Of a stretch of 39,427 nucleotides of DNA, positions 1 to 8,171 are shown one piece after another (position 1 is the stretch's first letter; every line of letters begins with the position of its first letter). The notes below the pieces were generated by a model. That model had not been told where the DNA came from. It saw nothing but the letters and a program-made list of their open reading frames with translations, and ran no database searches. The stretch is from the NCBI GenBank assembly GCA_038117225.1, contig JAYOFM010000017.1:1-39427 (forward strand). The letters are read 5' to 3'. The position numbers were made by a program, and so were the translations under genes. This stretch comes from JAYOFM01 sp038117225 (GTDB lineage: Bacteria > Pseudomonadota > Alphaproteobacteria > Rhodospirillales > Casp-alpha2).

Positions 1-333
1 GCCGACGGCTCGTGCGGCGGACCCCAGAATATTCGCCAGGTCGCCATAGGTGCGTGTCACGGCGTAGGGAATGGCCAGTAGCTGCCGCCAGACGGCCTGC
101 TGGAACGATGTGCCCCGTGGCGCCAGCGGCAGGTCGAAAACTTCCCGGCGACCGTCGAAATACTCATCTAACTGACGGGCGACTTCATTCAAAAAGGGTG
201 AACCATTTGCTTCGGCGCCGCGTCCCCAGTCGACGGCGACCAGCGCCTCATCGCCGGACGCGCCACCAACATCCAACGTTTCCGAGAACAGGGTCAGGGT
301 GCCGAGCGGGCTGGGGACGGAAAGCGACGGCAT
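1..333 (-). CDS. ogt: Methylated-DNA--protein-cysteine methyltransferase, N-terminal part (cut by left edge)
   Basis: Reading the minus strand from an ATG at 333-331 gives 111 codons without a stop up to base 1. The product should remove alkyl groups from O6-alkylguanine by transferring them to its own cysteine. What is visible is the variable N-terminal domain, starting MPSLSVPSPLGTLTLFS, and then the start of the DNA-binding domain: LPLAPRGTSFQQAVWRQL followed by IPYAVTRTYGDLA. The FQxAVW and IPYGxTxTYG-type motifs are typical of the Ogt/MGMT family. The active-site PCHR motif lies beyond the left edge, so catalytic competence cannot be judged. The gene starts 18 bases downstream of the DUF255 gene's stop on the same strand, so they may be co-transcribed. 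A plus-strand reading frame across the same bases is a shadow. Confidence 0.88.
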   Translation of the reverse strand, partial: MPSLSVPSPLGTLTLFSETLDVGGASGDEALVAVDWGRGAEANGSPFLNEVARQLDEYFDGRREVFDLPLAPRGTSFQQAVWRQLLAIPYAVTRTYGDLANILGSAARAVG

Positions 334-351
334 CCTTTGTGACCCCGGTGC

Positions 352-2403
352 CTAGCCGGCCGATGCCATCGCCGCGATGCGGTCGCGCAGATCGTCGTCC
401 GTGGTTGCCGGCAGGCTGCAGGTAAAGCCGACGCAGACATAGGCGGCCGGCTTGCCGTCGACCACGCCCTTGCCGACGGCGGGATGGCCGTCCGGCAGCG
501 CGGCGTCAGGCGCCACCAGACTGATTACCCGAGTCGGCGGCGTCTCACGCCGCGCCACGTCGACCAGCGCCTGTGTTGCCGCATCATCGCGATTGCCGAC
601 GATGACGATCTGCATGGCGGTGGCGAGGAGCTCCCAGCCCATCAGCAGCACTGGCTGGTGGATGTTGGACTGCGCCTTTTCCGAACAGAAGGTGAGGATG
701 AGCGCATCGGCGCGCTTGCGATAGGTATCATCCCCGGTGACGTGATAGAGCCGTGCCAACACGTCCGACAGGGTGCCGTTGCCCGCCGGCGTTGCATTGT
801 CCATCACCGTCTTCGGCCGTGTGATGACGTCGTCCGTATCGTCCGCATTGAGGAAGTATCCACCACCGTCCGGATCAGCGTAGTGGGCCTCGACGGTTTC
901 CGCCCAGGTTTTGGCGTGATCCAGATAACGGGCGTCGCCCGTGGCCTCGAGCAGCAACAGGGCGGCGCGGCTCATGTTGGCATAGTCGTCGAGAACCGCC
1001 GGATGCCGCGCCTTGCCGGCGCACCAAGCGTGCCGCAAGCGGTCGCCGTCGCTCATGTGTTCGACGACGAAATCGAAGGCCCGTTGAGCAAGCGCGAGCC
1101 ACGCGGGCTCACCCAGAATGCCGGCGGCGCGCGCCAGCGCCGCGATCATCAGACCGTTCCAATCGGCCAGTACCTTGTCGTCGCGGCCGGGCGGGATGCG
1201 CTTTTCTCGCTCGGTTAGCAGCACAGCGCGCATGGCGGCGAGCGTCTGCTCCGTGGCATCGTCGCGCAGTGGCTTGTCATGGGAGCGGTTGAGAATGTTC
1301 GAACCCTCCCAATTGCCGAACGCCGTAACGTCATAGATTTCCTTGAACAGCTTGGCGTCGTTACCAAGCAGGCCGTCAATTTCGTTTTCTTGCCAGACGT
1401 AGTACTTGCCTTCGACGCCTTCGCTGTCGGCATCGAGGGCGCTGGCGAAGGCGGCCTCGGCGGCGGCATCGTCGCCGGCGGCGCCGACCATCATTTCCCG
1501 TTGCAGCCAGCCTACCGTCTCGCGGATACGCGCGGCGTAGAGGGGTTCCTGGGTGACCAGCCAGGCCTCGGCCAGCAACTCGATCAGCAAAGCGTTGTCG
1601 TACAGCATTTTCTCGAAATGCGGCACCAGCCAGAATTCGTCGGTGCTGTAGCGCGCGTAACCGCCGCCCAGGTGGTCATAGATGCCGCCCTGCGACAACT
1701 CGTCGAGTGTCAGGGTCACGGCTTCGCGGTAAAGCGGCGCCGCCGACGCACAGGCCATGTGCCAGAGAAATTTGAACATGGAGGGCTGCGGAAATTTCGG
1801 CGCCCCCGATGTTCCGCCGCGCACCGGATCGACGACGCCGAGCAACACCCGCGCCGCATGATCCAGAACGGCCATCGATGGTTCCTGCCCGCCCTTGGCC
1901 TTGGATTGCTCCTTCAGTGCCGTGCTCAGTGCGTCCGCGTTGGAGACGATGGTTTCCGGCTGCGTCCTGTAGGTTTCGGCGACCCGTTGCAGGACATCTG
2001 GAAAGCCGGGCCGTCCATAGCGCGCGGACGGCGGAAAATAAGTGCCACCCCAGAACGGCTGGCCGTCTGGCGTCAGGAACATGGTCAACGGCCAGCCGCC
2101 GTGTTCGCCCATCAGCGCCAGCGCGGTTTGATAAATGTTGTCCACGTCCGGCCGCTCTTCCCGGTCGACCTTGATATTGACGAAGTGTTCGTTCATCAGC
2201 GTCGCGGTGCTGTCGGTTTCGAAGCTTTCATGCGCCATGACGTGGCACCAATGACAAGCGGCGTAACCGACCGACAACAGGATCGGCTTGTCGTCGCGCC
2301 GCGCCTCATCGAAGGCCTCCGTGCCCCACGGCCGCCAATGCACGGGATTATCCTGATGTTGCAGCAGATAGGGACTTGTTTCGTGGACGAGCAGGTTGGA
2401 CAC
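352..2403 (-). CDS. DUF255 / YyaL-type thioredoxin-fold protein (SPATA20-like)
   Basis: This is a 683-residue protein, about the usual length of the DUF255 (YyaL, human SPATA20-like) family. The N-terminal thioredoxin-like domain (about residues 1-165) carries the family signature SPYLLQHQDNPVHWRPWG and a CHWC pair within GYAACHWCHVMAHESFE, followed by VDREERPDVD. The rest looks like the alpha/alpha six-hairpin barrel seen in glycan-active enzymes, with FPQPSMFKFLWH, DHLGGGYARYSTDEFWLVPHF and KVLADWNGLMI. Its biochemical role is not established in bacteria; older annotations call it a thioredoxin-domain or N-acylglucosamine epimerase-like protein. The start is GTG at 2403-2401, preceded by an AAGGA on the coding strand about ten bases upstream, and the family signature begins only ten residues later, so the start is well placed. 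The gene is divergent from the DUF6489 gene. Confidence 0.93.
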   Translation of the reverse strand: MSNLLVHETSPYLLQHQDNPVHWRPWGTEAFDEARRDDKPILLSVGYAACHWCHVMAHESFETDSTATLMNEHFVNIKVDREERPDVDNIYQTALALMGEHGGWPLTMFLTPDGQPFWGGTYFPPSARYGRPGFPDVLQRVAETYRTQPETIVSNADALSTALKEQSKAKGGQEPSMAVLDHAARVLLGVVDPVRGGTSGAPKFPQPSMFKFLWHMACASAAPLYREAVTLTLDELSQGGIYDHLGGGYARYSTDEFWLVPHFEKMLYDNALLIELLAEAWLVTQEPLYAARIRETVGWLQREMMVGAAGDDAAAEAAFASALDADSEGVEGKYYVWQENEIDGLLGNDAKLFKEIYDVTAFGNWEGSNILNRSHDKPLRDDATEQTLAAMRAVLLTEREKRIPPGRDDKVLADWNGLMIAALARAAGILGEPAWLALAQRAFDFVVEHMSDGDRLRHAWCAGKARHPAVLDDYANMSRAALLLLEATGDARYLDHAKTWAETVEAHYADPDGGGYFLNADDTDDVITRPKTVMDNATPAGNGTLSDVLARLYHVTGDDTYRKRADALILTFCSEKAQSNIHQPVLLMGWELLATAMQIVIVGNRDDAATQALVDVARRETPPTRVISLVAPDAALPDGHPAVGKGVVDGKPAAYVCVGFTCSLPATTDDDLRDRIAAMASAG

Positions 2404-2442
2404 GGTCGGGGGGTTCCTTCAATGGCGGTTTCAGCGGGGCGA

Positions 2443-2471
2443 TTGTCAGCGCTACCCGTGTCGCCTAATTT
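2443..2471 (+). promoter_or_regulatory. Possible sigma-70-type promoter for the DUF6489-ferredoxin pair
   Basis: TTGTCA (2443-2448) and TAATTT (2466-2471) are separated by 17 bases and lie 71 bases upstream of the DUF6489 start. The -35 box matches TTGACA at five of six positions, but the -10 box is weak. It sits in the 139-base divergent gap between the DUF255 gene and the DUF6489 gene. Confidence 0.3.
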
Positions 2472-2542
2472 GGGTATCGGGCATGGCGATTGAAAGCATA
2501 ATCGGAGTTGATCGTCGCCGCCGACCGGCAAGGAGCAGGCAG

Positions 2543-2812
2543 ATGAAGATAAAATTCGATATCGATTGCACGCCGGAGGAGGCGCGCGCCTTTCTTGGCC
2601 TGCCCGACGTCAAGCCGATGCAACAGGCACTGATGCAGGAGGTCGAGGGCCGCATGCGGGCGAACCTGCAGGCCATGGATCCGGAAACCATGATGAAGAC
2701 TTGGCTGCCGGCGGGCATCCAGGGCTGGGAACAGCTGCAGAAGGCGTTCTGGGGCCAAATGGCGGGAACTGGCGCGGGCACTGATGATGAACAGAAGAGT
2801 GGAACGGATTGA
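2543..2812 (+). CDS. DUF6489 family protein
   Basis: This is a small cytoplasmic protein of 89 residues with no signal peptide or membrane segment. It begins MKIKFDIDCTPEEARAFLGL, continues PDVKPMQQALMQEVEGRMRA and ends with WLPAGIQGWEQLQKAFWGQM. The CTPEEARxFLGLPDV start and the tryptophan-rich C-terminal helix match what I recall of the alphaproteobacterial DUF6489 family, whose function is unknown. The start is set by an AAGGAG a few bases upstream of the ATG at 2543; an in-frame extension to 2396 lacks support. The stop overlaps the ferredoxin start by one base (TGATG), so the two are probably translated together. Confidence 0.85.
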   Translation: MKIKFDIDCTPEEARAFLGLPDVKPMQQALMQEVEGRMRANLQAMDPETMMKTWLPAGIQGWEQLQKAFWGQMAGTGAGTDDEQKSGTD

Positions 2813-3153
2813 TGGGTGACCAGACTGACCCGCCACCATTCTACGACCGACATATCTTTTTTTGCGTTAACGAGCGGCCGGAAGGACACGAGCGCGGATC
2901 CTGTGCCGCCAAGGATTCGATAAAGCTGCGTAACTATATGAAGGTTCGGGCCAAGGAACTGGGAATAGAACGCACCCGAATCAATCAGGCGGGTTGTCTC
3001 GATCGCTGCGAACTCGGCCCCACCGTCGTCGTTTACCCAGAGGGTGTCTGGTATCGCTGCGAAACACCCGAGGATGTGGACGAGGTTCTCGAACGCCATG
3101 TCTTGAACGGCGAACGGGTTTCGCGCCTCATGCTGCAACCAGATGACAAATAG
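2812..3153 (+). CDS. Thioredoxin-like [2Fe-2S] ferredoxin
   Basis: This 113-residue protein has the cysteine pattern of thioredoxin-like 2Fe-2S ferredoxins: C18, C31, C62 and C66 (C-x12-C, then C-x3-C in GCLDRCELGP). It starts FYDRHIFFCVNERPEG and has the long helix RNYMKVRAKELG expected between the cysteine pairs. Such proteins carry electrons or serve as soluble relatives of the NuoE/HydB domain; the physiological partner here is unknown. The ATG at 2812 overlaps the DUF6489 stop by one base, which indicates translational coupling. A TTG just upstream in frame would add only one residue. The next gene, mnmE, is 62 bases downstream on the same strand. Confidence 0.92.
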   Translation: MGDQTDPPPFYDRHIFFCVNERPEGHERGSCAAKDSIKLRNYMKVRAKELGIERTRINQAGCLDRCELGPTVVVYPEGVWYRCETPEDVDEVLERHVLNGERVSRLMLQPDDK

Positions 3154-3215
3154 CGCTTTATCTCGTAGTAACTACACTATCTTGTGCCAGTTGATTTTTT
3201 ATTCTCTGTATTCTG

Positions 3216-4613
3216 ATGACTGACACCATCTTTGCCCTGGCGAGCGGCCCCGCGCCCTCGGGCGTGGCGATCGTTCGCGTTTCCGGACCCGCCGCCGCGA
3301 TGGCGATTCACCGTTTAGCGCCAAGTCTGAACGGCCACATGCCGCCGCCGAGAGCTGCGGTGCGCGCGACCCTTTACGCAGCCGAATCGAGTCTCGGAGC
3401 CGAATCGAATTTGCCGCTCGATGATGCACTGGTGATTTGGTTCCCGGGCCCCGCCAGCTTCACCGGTGAGGACGTGGCCGAGTTTCATGTCCATGGCAGC
3501 CTTGCCGTGATCGACGGCCTGGTTCGGACGCTGGCTGCCATCGATGGAACACGACCCGCCGAAGCCGGTGAGTTCACCCGCCGCGCCTTTCTCAACGCTA
3601 AGATCGATTTGACCGCCGCGGAGGGTCTGGCGGACCTTGTGGCGGCCGAGACGGAGCAGCAGCGGCGCCAGGCCCTGCGCCAGTTGCGCGGCGAACTCGG
3701 TGAATTGTGCGCATCCTGGGCGGCAGAGCTGACGACGGCTCTCGCGCACCTTGAGGCCGCCATCGATTTTTCCGACGAGGATCTCCCGGACGGCATCGCT
3801 AGCGGGGCCTTGGACGCGGCGAAGAGCATTGGCGAGGCAATTGGCCGCCAGCTCGCGGATGGCGGTCGGGGTGAGCGCATTCGCCAGGGCCTGCGCATCG
3901 CGATTATCGGCGCGCCAAATGCAGGCAAATCGACGCTGCTCAACCGCTTGGCGAGGCGCGACGCCGCCATTGTTTCAGCGACCGCCGGCACCACGCGAGA
4001 TGTCATCGAGGTTCATTTGGATATTGGCGGCTATGCTGTCATCGTCGCCGATACGGCGGGCCTGCGCGGTAGCGATGGTGAACCGGTCGATGAGATCGAG
4101 GCCGAGGGAATTCGGCGTACCCACCTCAACGCCGCCGATGCGGACATGCGCCTGGCGGTTGTCGATTCCGCGACCTATCCCGAGATCGATTCCGCGACCA
4201 AGGCGCTCATACAGGCCGGCGATGTTGTCGCGTTCAATAAGATTGATCTCTACCCGCGCGGCTCAAGAACCCATCTGGATATTGCTACGCTTACCCCCGG
4301 CACCGTATGTATGATCTCTGCCGCCGAGGGGCGTGGATTGGATGATCTCGAGGCGTTGATATCTGATCGCCTGGGCGCCGCCCCGGCCAATGATGAGGCG
4401 CCGCCACTGACGCGGGCCCGGCATCGCGTGGCGTTGACGGAATGCCGGAATGCCCTGGTTCGTGCTCGCGAGGCGATGGAGACGGGCGCCAGCGTAGAAT
4501 TGATATCCGAAGACCTCCGGCTTGCCGTCCGCGCGCTTGGCCGCATCACGGGGCGCGTCGACGTCGAGGACCTTCTTGATGTGATATTCCGAGATTTCTG
4601 TATCGGAAAGTAG
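3216..4613 (+). CDS. mnmE: tRNA modification GTPase MnmE
   Basis: MnmE works with MnmG to install the (carboxymethyl)aminomethyl group on uridine 34 of certain tRNAs, using tetrahydrofolate-bound one-carbon units and GTP. The 465-residue protein shows the expected order. First comes an N-terminal folate-binding domain with IFALASGPAPSGVAIVRVSG and FPGPASFTGEDVAEFHVHGS. A helical domain follows, with an inserted G domain holding the P-loop GAPNAGKST, the switch region TAGTTRD, DTAGLR and the NKID motif. The C-terminal FCIGK ends in the conserved cysteine motif. The ATG at 3216 is the natural start since the family motif begins at once. It lies directly upstream of mnmG, with a parS site in the gap. 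The segment AAESSLGAESN is encoded by a short imperfect direct repeat and looks like a small local insertion. Confidence 0.97.
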   Translation: MTDTIFALASGPAPSGVAIVRVSGPAAAMAIHRLAPSLNGHMPPPRAAVRATLYAAESSLGAESNLPLDDALVIWFPGPASFTGEDVAEFHVHGSLAVIDGLVRTLAAIDGTRPAEAGEFTRRAFLNAKIDLTAAEGLADLVAAETEQQRRQALRQLRGELGELCASWAAELTTALAHLEAAIDFSDEDLPDGIASGALDAAKSIGEAIGRQLADGGRGERIRQGLRIAIIGAPNAGKSTLLNRLARRDAAIVSATAGTTRDVIEVHLDIGGYAVIVADTAGLRGSDGEPVDEIEAEGIRRTHLNAADADMRLAVVDSATYPEIDSATKALIQAGDVVAFNKIDLYPRGSRTHLDIATLTPGTVCMISAAEGRGLDDLEALISDRLGAAPANDEAPPLTRARHRVALTECRNALVRAREAMETGASVELISEDLRLAVRALGRITGRVDVEDLLDVIFRDFCIGK

Positions 4614-4645
4614 CGCTCCTCGACTCAAGGGCTGTCGATAGCTTT

Positions 4646-4661
4646 TGTTTCACGTGAAACA
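4646..4661. promoter_or_regulatory. parS site 1 (ParB-binding palindrome)
   Basis: TGTTTCACGTGAAACA is a perfect 16-base palindrome identical to the consensus chromosomal parS. It lies in the 120-base gap between mnmE and mnmG, 3.5 kb from parB. ParB loads here and spreads as a CTP-dependent clamp to form the partition complex acted on by ParA. Confidence 0.96.
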
Positions 4662-4733
4662 ATCATGTGTGAAATCGGGCCGAACGACCAACGGCGTTTG
4701 ACTCGGCTATCTCGCGACCATAAATTCCGCGCC

Positions 4734-6626
4734 ATGGATGTCTATGATGTCATTGTTGTTGGTGGGGGGCACGCGGGCTGCGAAGCGGCGGCGGCGGCGG
4801 CGCGTATGGGGGCGCGCACTTTGTTGGTGACCCATCGTCGCGAAACCATCGGCGAGATGTCCTGCAACCCAGCCATTGGCGGCCTTGCCAAGGGCCAGTT
4901 GGTCCGCGAGGTTGATGCGCTGGATGGTCTGATGGGCCGCGCAATAGACCGCGCGGGAATTCAGTTCCGTATGTTGAACCGCAGCAAGGGCGCCGCCGTT
5001 TGGGGGCCGCGCGCACAGGCCGACCGAGCCCTGTATCGAAGCGCCATGCAGAGCCTGCTCGATGAACAGCCCGGACTGGAAATCAAGGAAGCGCCGGTTG
5101 AGGACCTGCTGATCGCCGAGGAGTCCGGCCTCGGCGAAACGGACCGAGTAAAAAGAATTGACGGTGTCGTCTTGGGCGGTGGCGAGGTTGTTCGAGGCCG
5201 CGCCGTCATTGTGACAACTGGGACATTCCTGCGCGGCCTCATTCATATCGGCGACGTACAAATTCCGGCCGGTCGTGTCGGCGACGGCCCGGCGGTCGCG
5301 CTGGCCTACACATTCCGGCGCATCGGCTTCACGCTCGGGCGGCTCAAAACCGGGACGCCACCCAGGCTCGATGGCCGGACTATCAACTGGAACGAGCTCG
5401 ACATTCAACTCGGCGATGATCCACCGGTGCCATTCTCGACGATGACGACCAGCATCGAGACACCCCAGATCCCCTGCCACATCACCGGAACCACCCCCGC
5501 CACACACCGGCTGATCACCGAAAACCTCGAGCGTTCGGCCATGTATTCCGGGCAGATCGCCGGTACCGGGCCGCGCTATTGCCCATCGATTGAGGACAAG
5601 GTGGTGCGCTTCGGTGACCGCGAGCGCCATCAGATTTTTCTCGAGCCCGAGGGGCTCGATGACGACACGGTCTATCCCAACGGCATATCCACGTCGCTTC
5701 CCAAGGACGTGCAGCTCGAATTCCTGATGACCATCCCGGGGCTTGAATTGGCCCGCGTCATCAGGCCGGGTTACGCTATTGAGTACGACTTTGTCGATGC
5801 CCGGGAACTGAAACCGACGCTTGAAACGCTCCGCGTGAACGGCCTGTTCCTGGCGGGACAGATCAACGGAACGACCGGATACGAAGAAGCCGCGGCACAA
5901 GGCCTGATGGCGGGCCTCAATGGTGCGTTGTTGGCGAGCGGCGGCGCCCCGTTTACCCTCGACCGCGCCGATGCGTATATCGGCGTGATGATCGATGATT
6001 TGGTAACGCTCGGTACGGACGAGCCCTATAGAATGTTTACATCGCGAGCGGAGTATCGCCTCGCCCTGCGCGCCGATAACGCGGACCAGCGCCTCACGCG
6101 CAAAGGAATTGAAATTGGCTGCGTCGGTGCCGAGCGCTCACACGTGTTCGAGCGCCGCCTGAAGCGTCTCGATGAGGCCCGCGGGCTGCTCGAAAATTTG
6201 GTGGCGACACCCGATGAGCTGCGTCGACATGGTATTGAGGTCAATCTCGATGGCCGGCGCCGCAATGCCATGGAGATGCTGGGTTACAGCGGCGTAAACG
6301 CGAAATTGCTTATTCAGGCCTTTCCCGCTGCCGCGACGATCTCCGCTGACGCGCTTACGCAAATGGAGATCGAGGCGACCTATAGTGGCTACATTGAACG
6401 TCAGGATGCCGATGTTCGTGCTTTCCGCCGCGATCAATCCCTGATGCTGCCCGATAATCTCGACTATCAGGCGATTGCCGGACTCTCCAATGAGGTCCGC
6501 CAGAAACTGGCGACGGCACGGCCTGCAACGATCGGTGCCGCGGCGCGTATATCAGGCGTCACGCCGGCGGCGTTAACGACATTGTTGGCGTACATTCGCC
6601 GCCCGAAGGAACGTCTCAGCGCCTGA
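4734..6626 (+). CDS. mnmG: tRNA uridine-5-carboxymethylaminomethyl modification enzyme MnmG (GidA)
   Basis: MnmG is the FAD-dependent partner of MnmE in modifying uridine 34 of tRNAs. The 630-residue reading starts MDVYDVIVVGGGHAGCEAA, which is the FAD-binding dinucleotide motif at the position typical of the family. Other signatures are MSCNPAIGGLAKGQLVREVD, GTFLRGLIHIG, LKTGTPPRLDGRT, CPSIEDKVVRF and the C-terminal YSGYIERQ with its helical tail. An in-frame ATG at 4665, three bases after the upstream parS site, would add 23 residues. Those extra residues do not resemble the family, and neither start has a clear ribosome site, so I chose 4734. A second parS site begins on the base after the stop codon. 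Confidence 0.97.
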   Translation: MDVYDVIVVGGGHAGCEAAAAAARMGARTLLVTHRRETIGEMSCNPAIGGLAKGQLVREVDALDGLMGRAIDRAGIQFRMLNRSKGAAVWGPRAQADRALYRSAMQSLLDEQPGLEIKEAPVEDLLIAEESGLGETDRVKRIDGVVLGGGEVVRGRAVIVTTGTFLRGLIHIGDVQIPAGRVGDGPAVALAYTFRRIGFTLGRLKTGTPPRLDGRTINWNELDIQLGDDPPVPFSTMTTSIETPQIPCHITGTTPATHRLITENLERSAMYSGQIAGTGPRYCPSIEDKVVRFGDRERHQIFLEPEGLDDDTVYPNGISTSLPKDVQLEFLMTIPGLELARVIRPGYAIEYDFVDARELKPTLETLRVNGLFLAGQINGTTGYEEAAAQGLMAGLNGALLASGGAPFTLDRADAYIGVMIDDLVTLGTDEPYRMFTSRAEYRLALRADNADQRLTRKGIEIGCVGAERSHVFERRLKRLDEARGLLENLVATPDELRRHGIEVNLDGRRRNAMEMLGYSGVNAKLLIQAFPAAATISADALTQMEIEATYSGYIERQDADVRAFRRDQSLMLPDNLDYQAIAGLSNEVRQKLATARPATIGAAARISGVTPAALTTLLAYIRRPKERLSA

Positions 6627-6642
6627 CGTTTCACGTGAAACA
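6627..6642. promoter_or_regulatory. parS site 2 (ParB-binding palindrome)
   Basis: CGTTTCACGTGAAACA differs from the perfect consensus only in its first base. It begins immediately after the mnmG stop codon and lies 49 bases before rsmG. With site 1 it brackets mnmG; the sites are 1,965 bases apart. Confidence 0.95.
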
Positions 6643-6691
6643 ATTTACACAGTGTTGCAATCGTGTGCTCCGAACGGAGTAGTGCAAAATA

Positions 6692-7348
6692 ATGACTGAA
6701 AACCCGCACCCCCTTCCACCGCCGCCGATGACGGCGGCCGATTTTGCGGCCGCGCTTAATCTTGACGAATCCACGATTGAGCGTTTCGTCCTGTATCTCG
6801 ACTTATTGAAAAAGTGGCAGAAGCGGATCAATCTCGTCGGCGCGTCAACCCTACAGGACCCCTGGCGCCGCCATTTCCTTGACGCGGCTCAGTTGGTCAA
6901 GGTAATCGGGCCGACGTCTGGCCCGGTCTACGATATTGGCAGTGGCGCGGGTTTTCCGGGGGTGGTCTTGGCGATGCTAGGTATCGCCGACGTTCATCTG
7001 GTTGAAAGTGACCAGCGCAAGGCCACCTTCCTACGAGAGGCCTTGCGCACGACAGGCGCGACGGCCCGGATCCACGCGGAACGTATTGAGTCCATCGAGG
7101 GAAATGGCGGTGGTGCCGCCGTTATAACCGCGCGCGCCTGTGCCCCCCTGGCGACTTTGCTGCAAATAACCCAAAAGATTTGGCGATCAGACACGATTGG
7201 TCTCTTTCTCAAGGGTCGGAATGTCGATGCGGAATTGACGGTGACCAAGGAATGCTGGAATATCGATGTCGAACGGCTACAAAGCCTCTCCGATCCAGAC
7301 GGAGTCATTCTTCGAATCAGGACCCACATAGCCGCTCATGACACTTGA
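6692..7348 (+). CDS. rsmG: 16S rRNA (guanine-N7) methyltransferase RsmG (GidB)
   Basis: RsmG methylates N7 of G527 (E. coli numbering) in 16S rRNA using S-adenosylmethionine. The 218-residue protein has the family start FVLYLDLLKKWQKRINLVG, then the SAM-binding motif YDIGSGAGFPGVVLAML and the acidic strand VHLVESDQRKATFLRE. It also has TARACAPLATLL and FLKGRNVDAEL. This length is normal. The start at 6692 follows GGAG about 12 bases upstream. The gene lies between parS site 2 and parA and overlaps parA by 11 bases, so rsmG and parA are likely co-transcribed, the classical gidB-parA arrangement. Confidence 0.96.
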   Translation: MTENPHPLPPPPMTAADFAAALNLDESTIERFVLYLDLLKKWQKRINLVGASTLQDPWRRHFLDAAQLVKVIGPTSGPVYDIGSGAGFPGVVLAMLGIADVHLVESDQRKATFLREALRTTGATARIHAERIESIEGNGGGAAVITARACAPLATLLQITQKIWRSDTIGLFLKGRNVDAELTVTKECWNIDVERLQSLSDPDGVILRIRTHIAAHDT

Positions 7349-8171
7349 ACACCCCACTGACGATGCCACTGACCACCTCCTCGGCCGGGGACACAAGACG
7401 CGCGTCATCGCCATCGCCAATCAAAAAGGCGGTGTCGGCAAAACCACGACGGCCATCAATCTCGGGACGGCCCTGGCGGCGGTACGCCAGAATGTTTTGA
7501 TTGTTGATCTCGATCCACAGGGCAATGCCAGCACCGGAATTGGCATTCCGCGGCACAAACGCGCGATCAATTCGTACCATGTCCTGATTGGCGAGGCGGC
7601 TCTTGAAGATACGGTAATCGAGACCGATATTCCGGGCCTATCACTCGTGCCATCCGGTATTGACCTGTCGGGCGCCGAGATCGAGCTCGTCGACGTGCCA
7701 CGCCGTGAGTTTCGCCTGCGCGAAGCCTTGGTGATGGGCGGGTTGGCGTTTGATTATGTGCTCATCGATTGTCCGCCGGCACTGGGCTTACTCACCATCA
7801 ACGCACTCGTGGCGGCTCAGGCCGTATTGGTGCCGTTACAGTGCGAATTTTTCGCGCTCGAGGGCGTCAGTCAGCTGATGAAGACAATTGAGCGGGTTAA
7901 ACACACTTTCAATCCAGGTCTCGACATACAAGGTATTGTGTTAACGATGTTTGATAAACGCAACAACTTGTCTGGTGCAGTTGCGCAGGACGTACGCGAC
8001 TACTTCGGCGACAAGGTCTACAAGACCGTCATTCCACGTAATGTCCGGGTCTCCGAGGCGCCCTCGCATGGCCGCCCCGTGATCATCTATGATACAGAGT
8101 GTGCCGGATCCCAAGCCTACTTGAATCTGGCAGGCGAGGTCATTCACCGCGAACGCGGGCTGCACGCGTGA
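7338..8171 (+). CDS. parA: Chromosome-partitioning ATPase ParA
   Basis: ParA is a deviant-Walker ATPase that binds DNA non-specifically and moves ParB-parS complexes during chromosome segregation. The 277-residue sequence shows the deviant Walker A motif KGGVGKTT at residues 30-37. It also has Walker A' VLIVDLDPQGNASTGIG and Walker B FDYVLIDCPPALGLLTINAL. The late motif VIPRNVRVSEAPSHGRPVI is typical of chromosomal ParA/Soj. There is no long N-terminal DNA-binding extension as in plasmid type Ia ParA. It overlaps rsmG by 11 bases at its start and parB by one base at its end, and the two parS sites lie upstream, so this is the chromosomal system. Confidence 0.97.
   Translation: MTLEHPTDDATDHLLGRGHKTRVIAIANQKGGVGKTTTAINLGTALAAVRQNVLIVDLDPQGNASTGIGIPRHKRAINSYHVLIGEAALEDTVIETDIPGLSLVPSGIDLSGAEIELVDVPRREFRLREALVMGGLAFDYVLIDCPPALGLLTINALVAAQAVLVPLQCEFFALEGVSQLMKTIERVKHTFNPGLDIQGIVLTMFDKRNNLSGAVAQDVRDYFGDKVYKTVIPRNVRVSEAPSHGRPVIIYDTECAGSQAYLNLAGEVIHRERGLHA

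Noticed and set aside
12..425. Open plus-strand frame of 137 codons at the left edge
   Set aside because: It is antisense to the Ogt-like gene and the end of the DUF255 gene, has arginine-rich shadow composition and resembles no family.
1279..2493. Open plus-strand frame of 404 codons
   Set aside because: It lies fully antisense to the well-supported DUF255 gene; such frames are common in GC-rich DNA.
4665..4733. Upstream start of mnmG adding 23 residues
   Set aside because: The added residues do not match the family, and the FAD motif begins four residues after the ATG at 4734.
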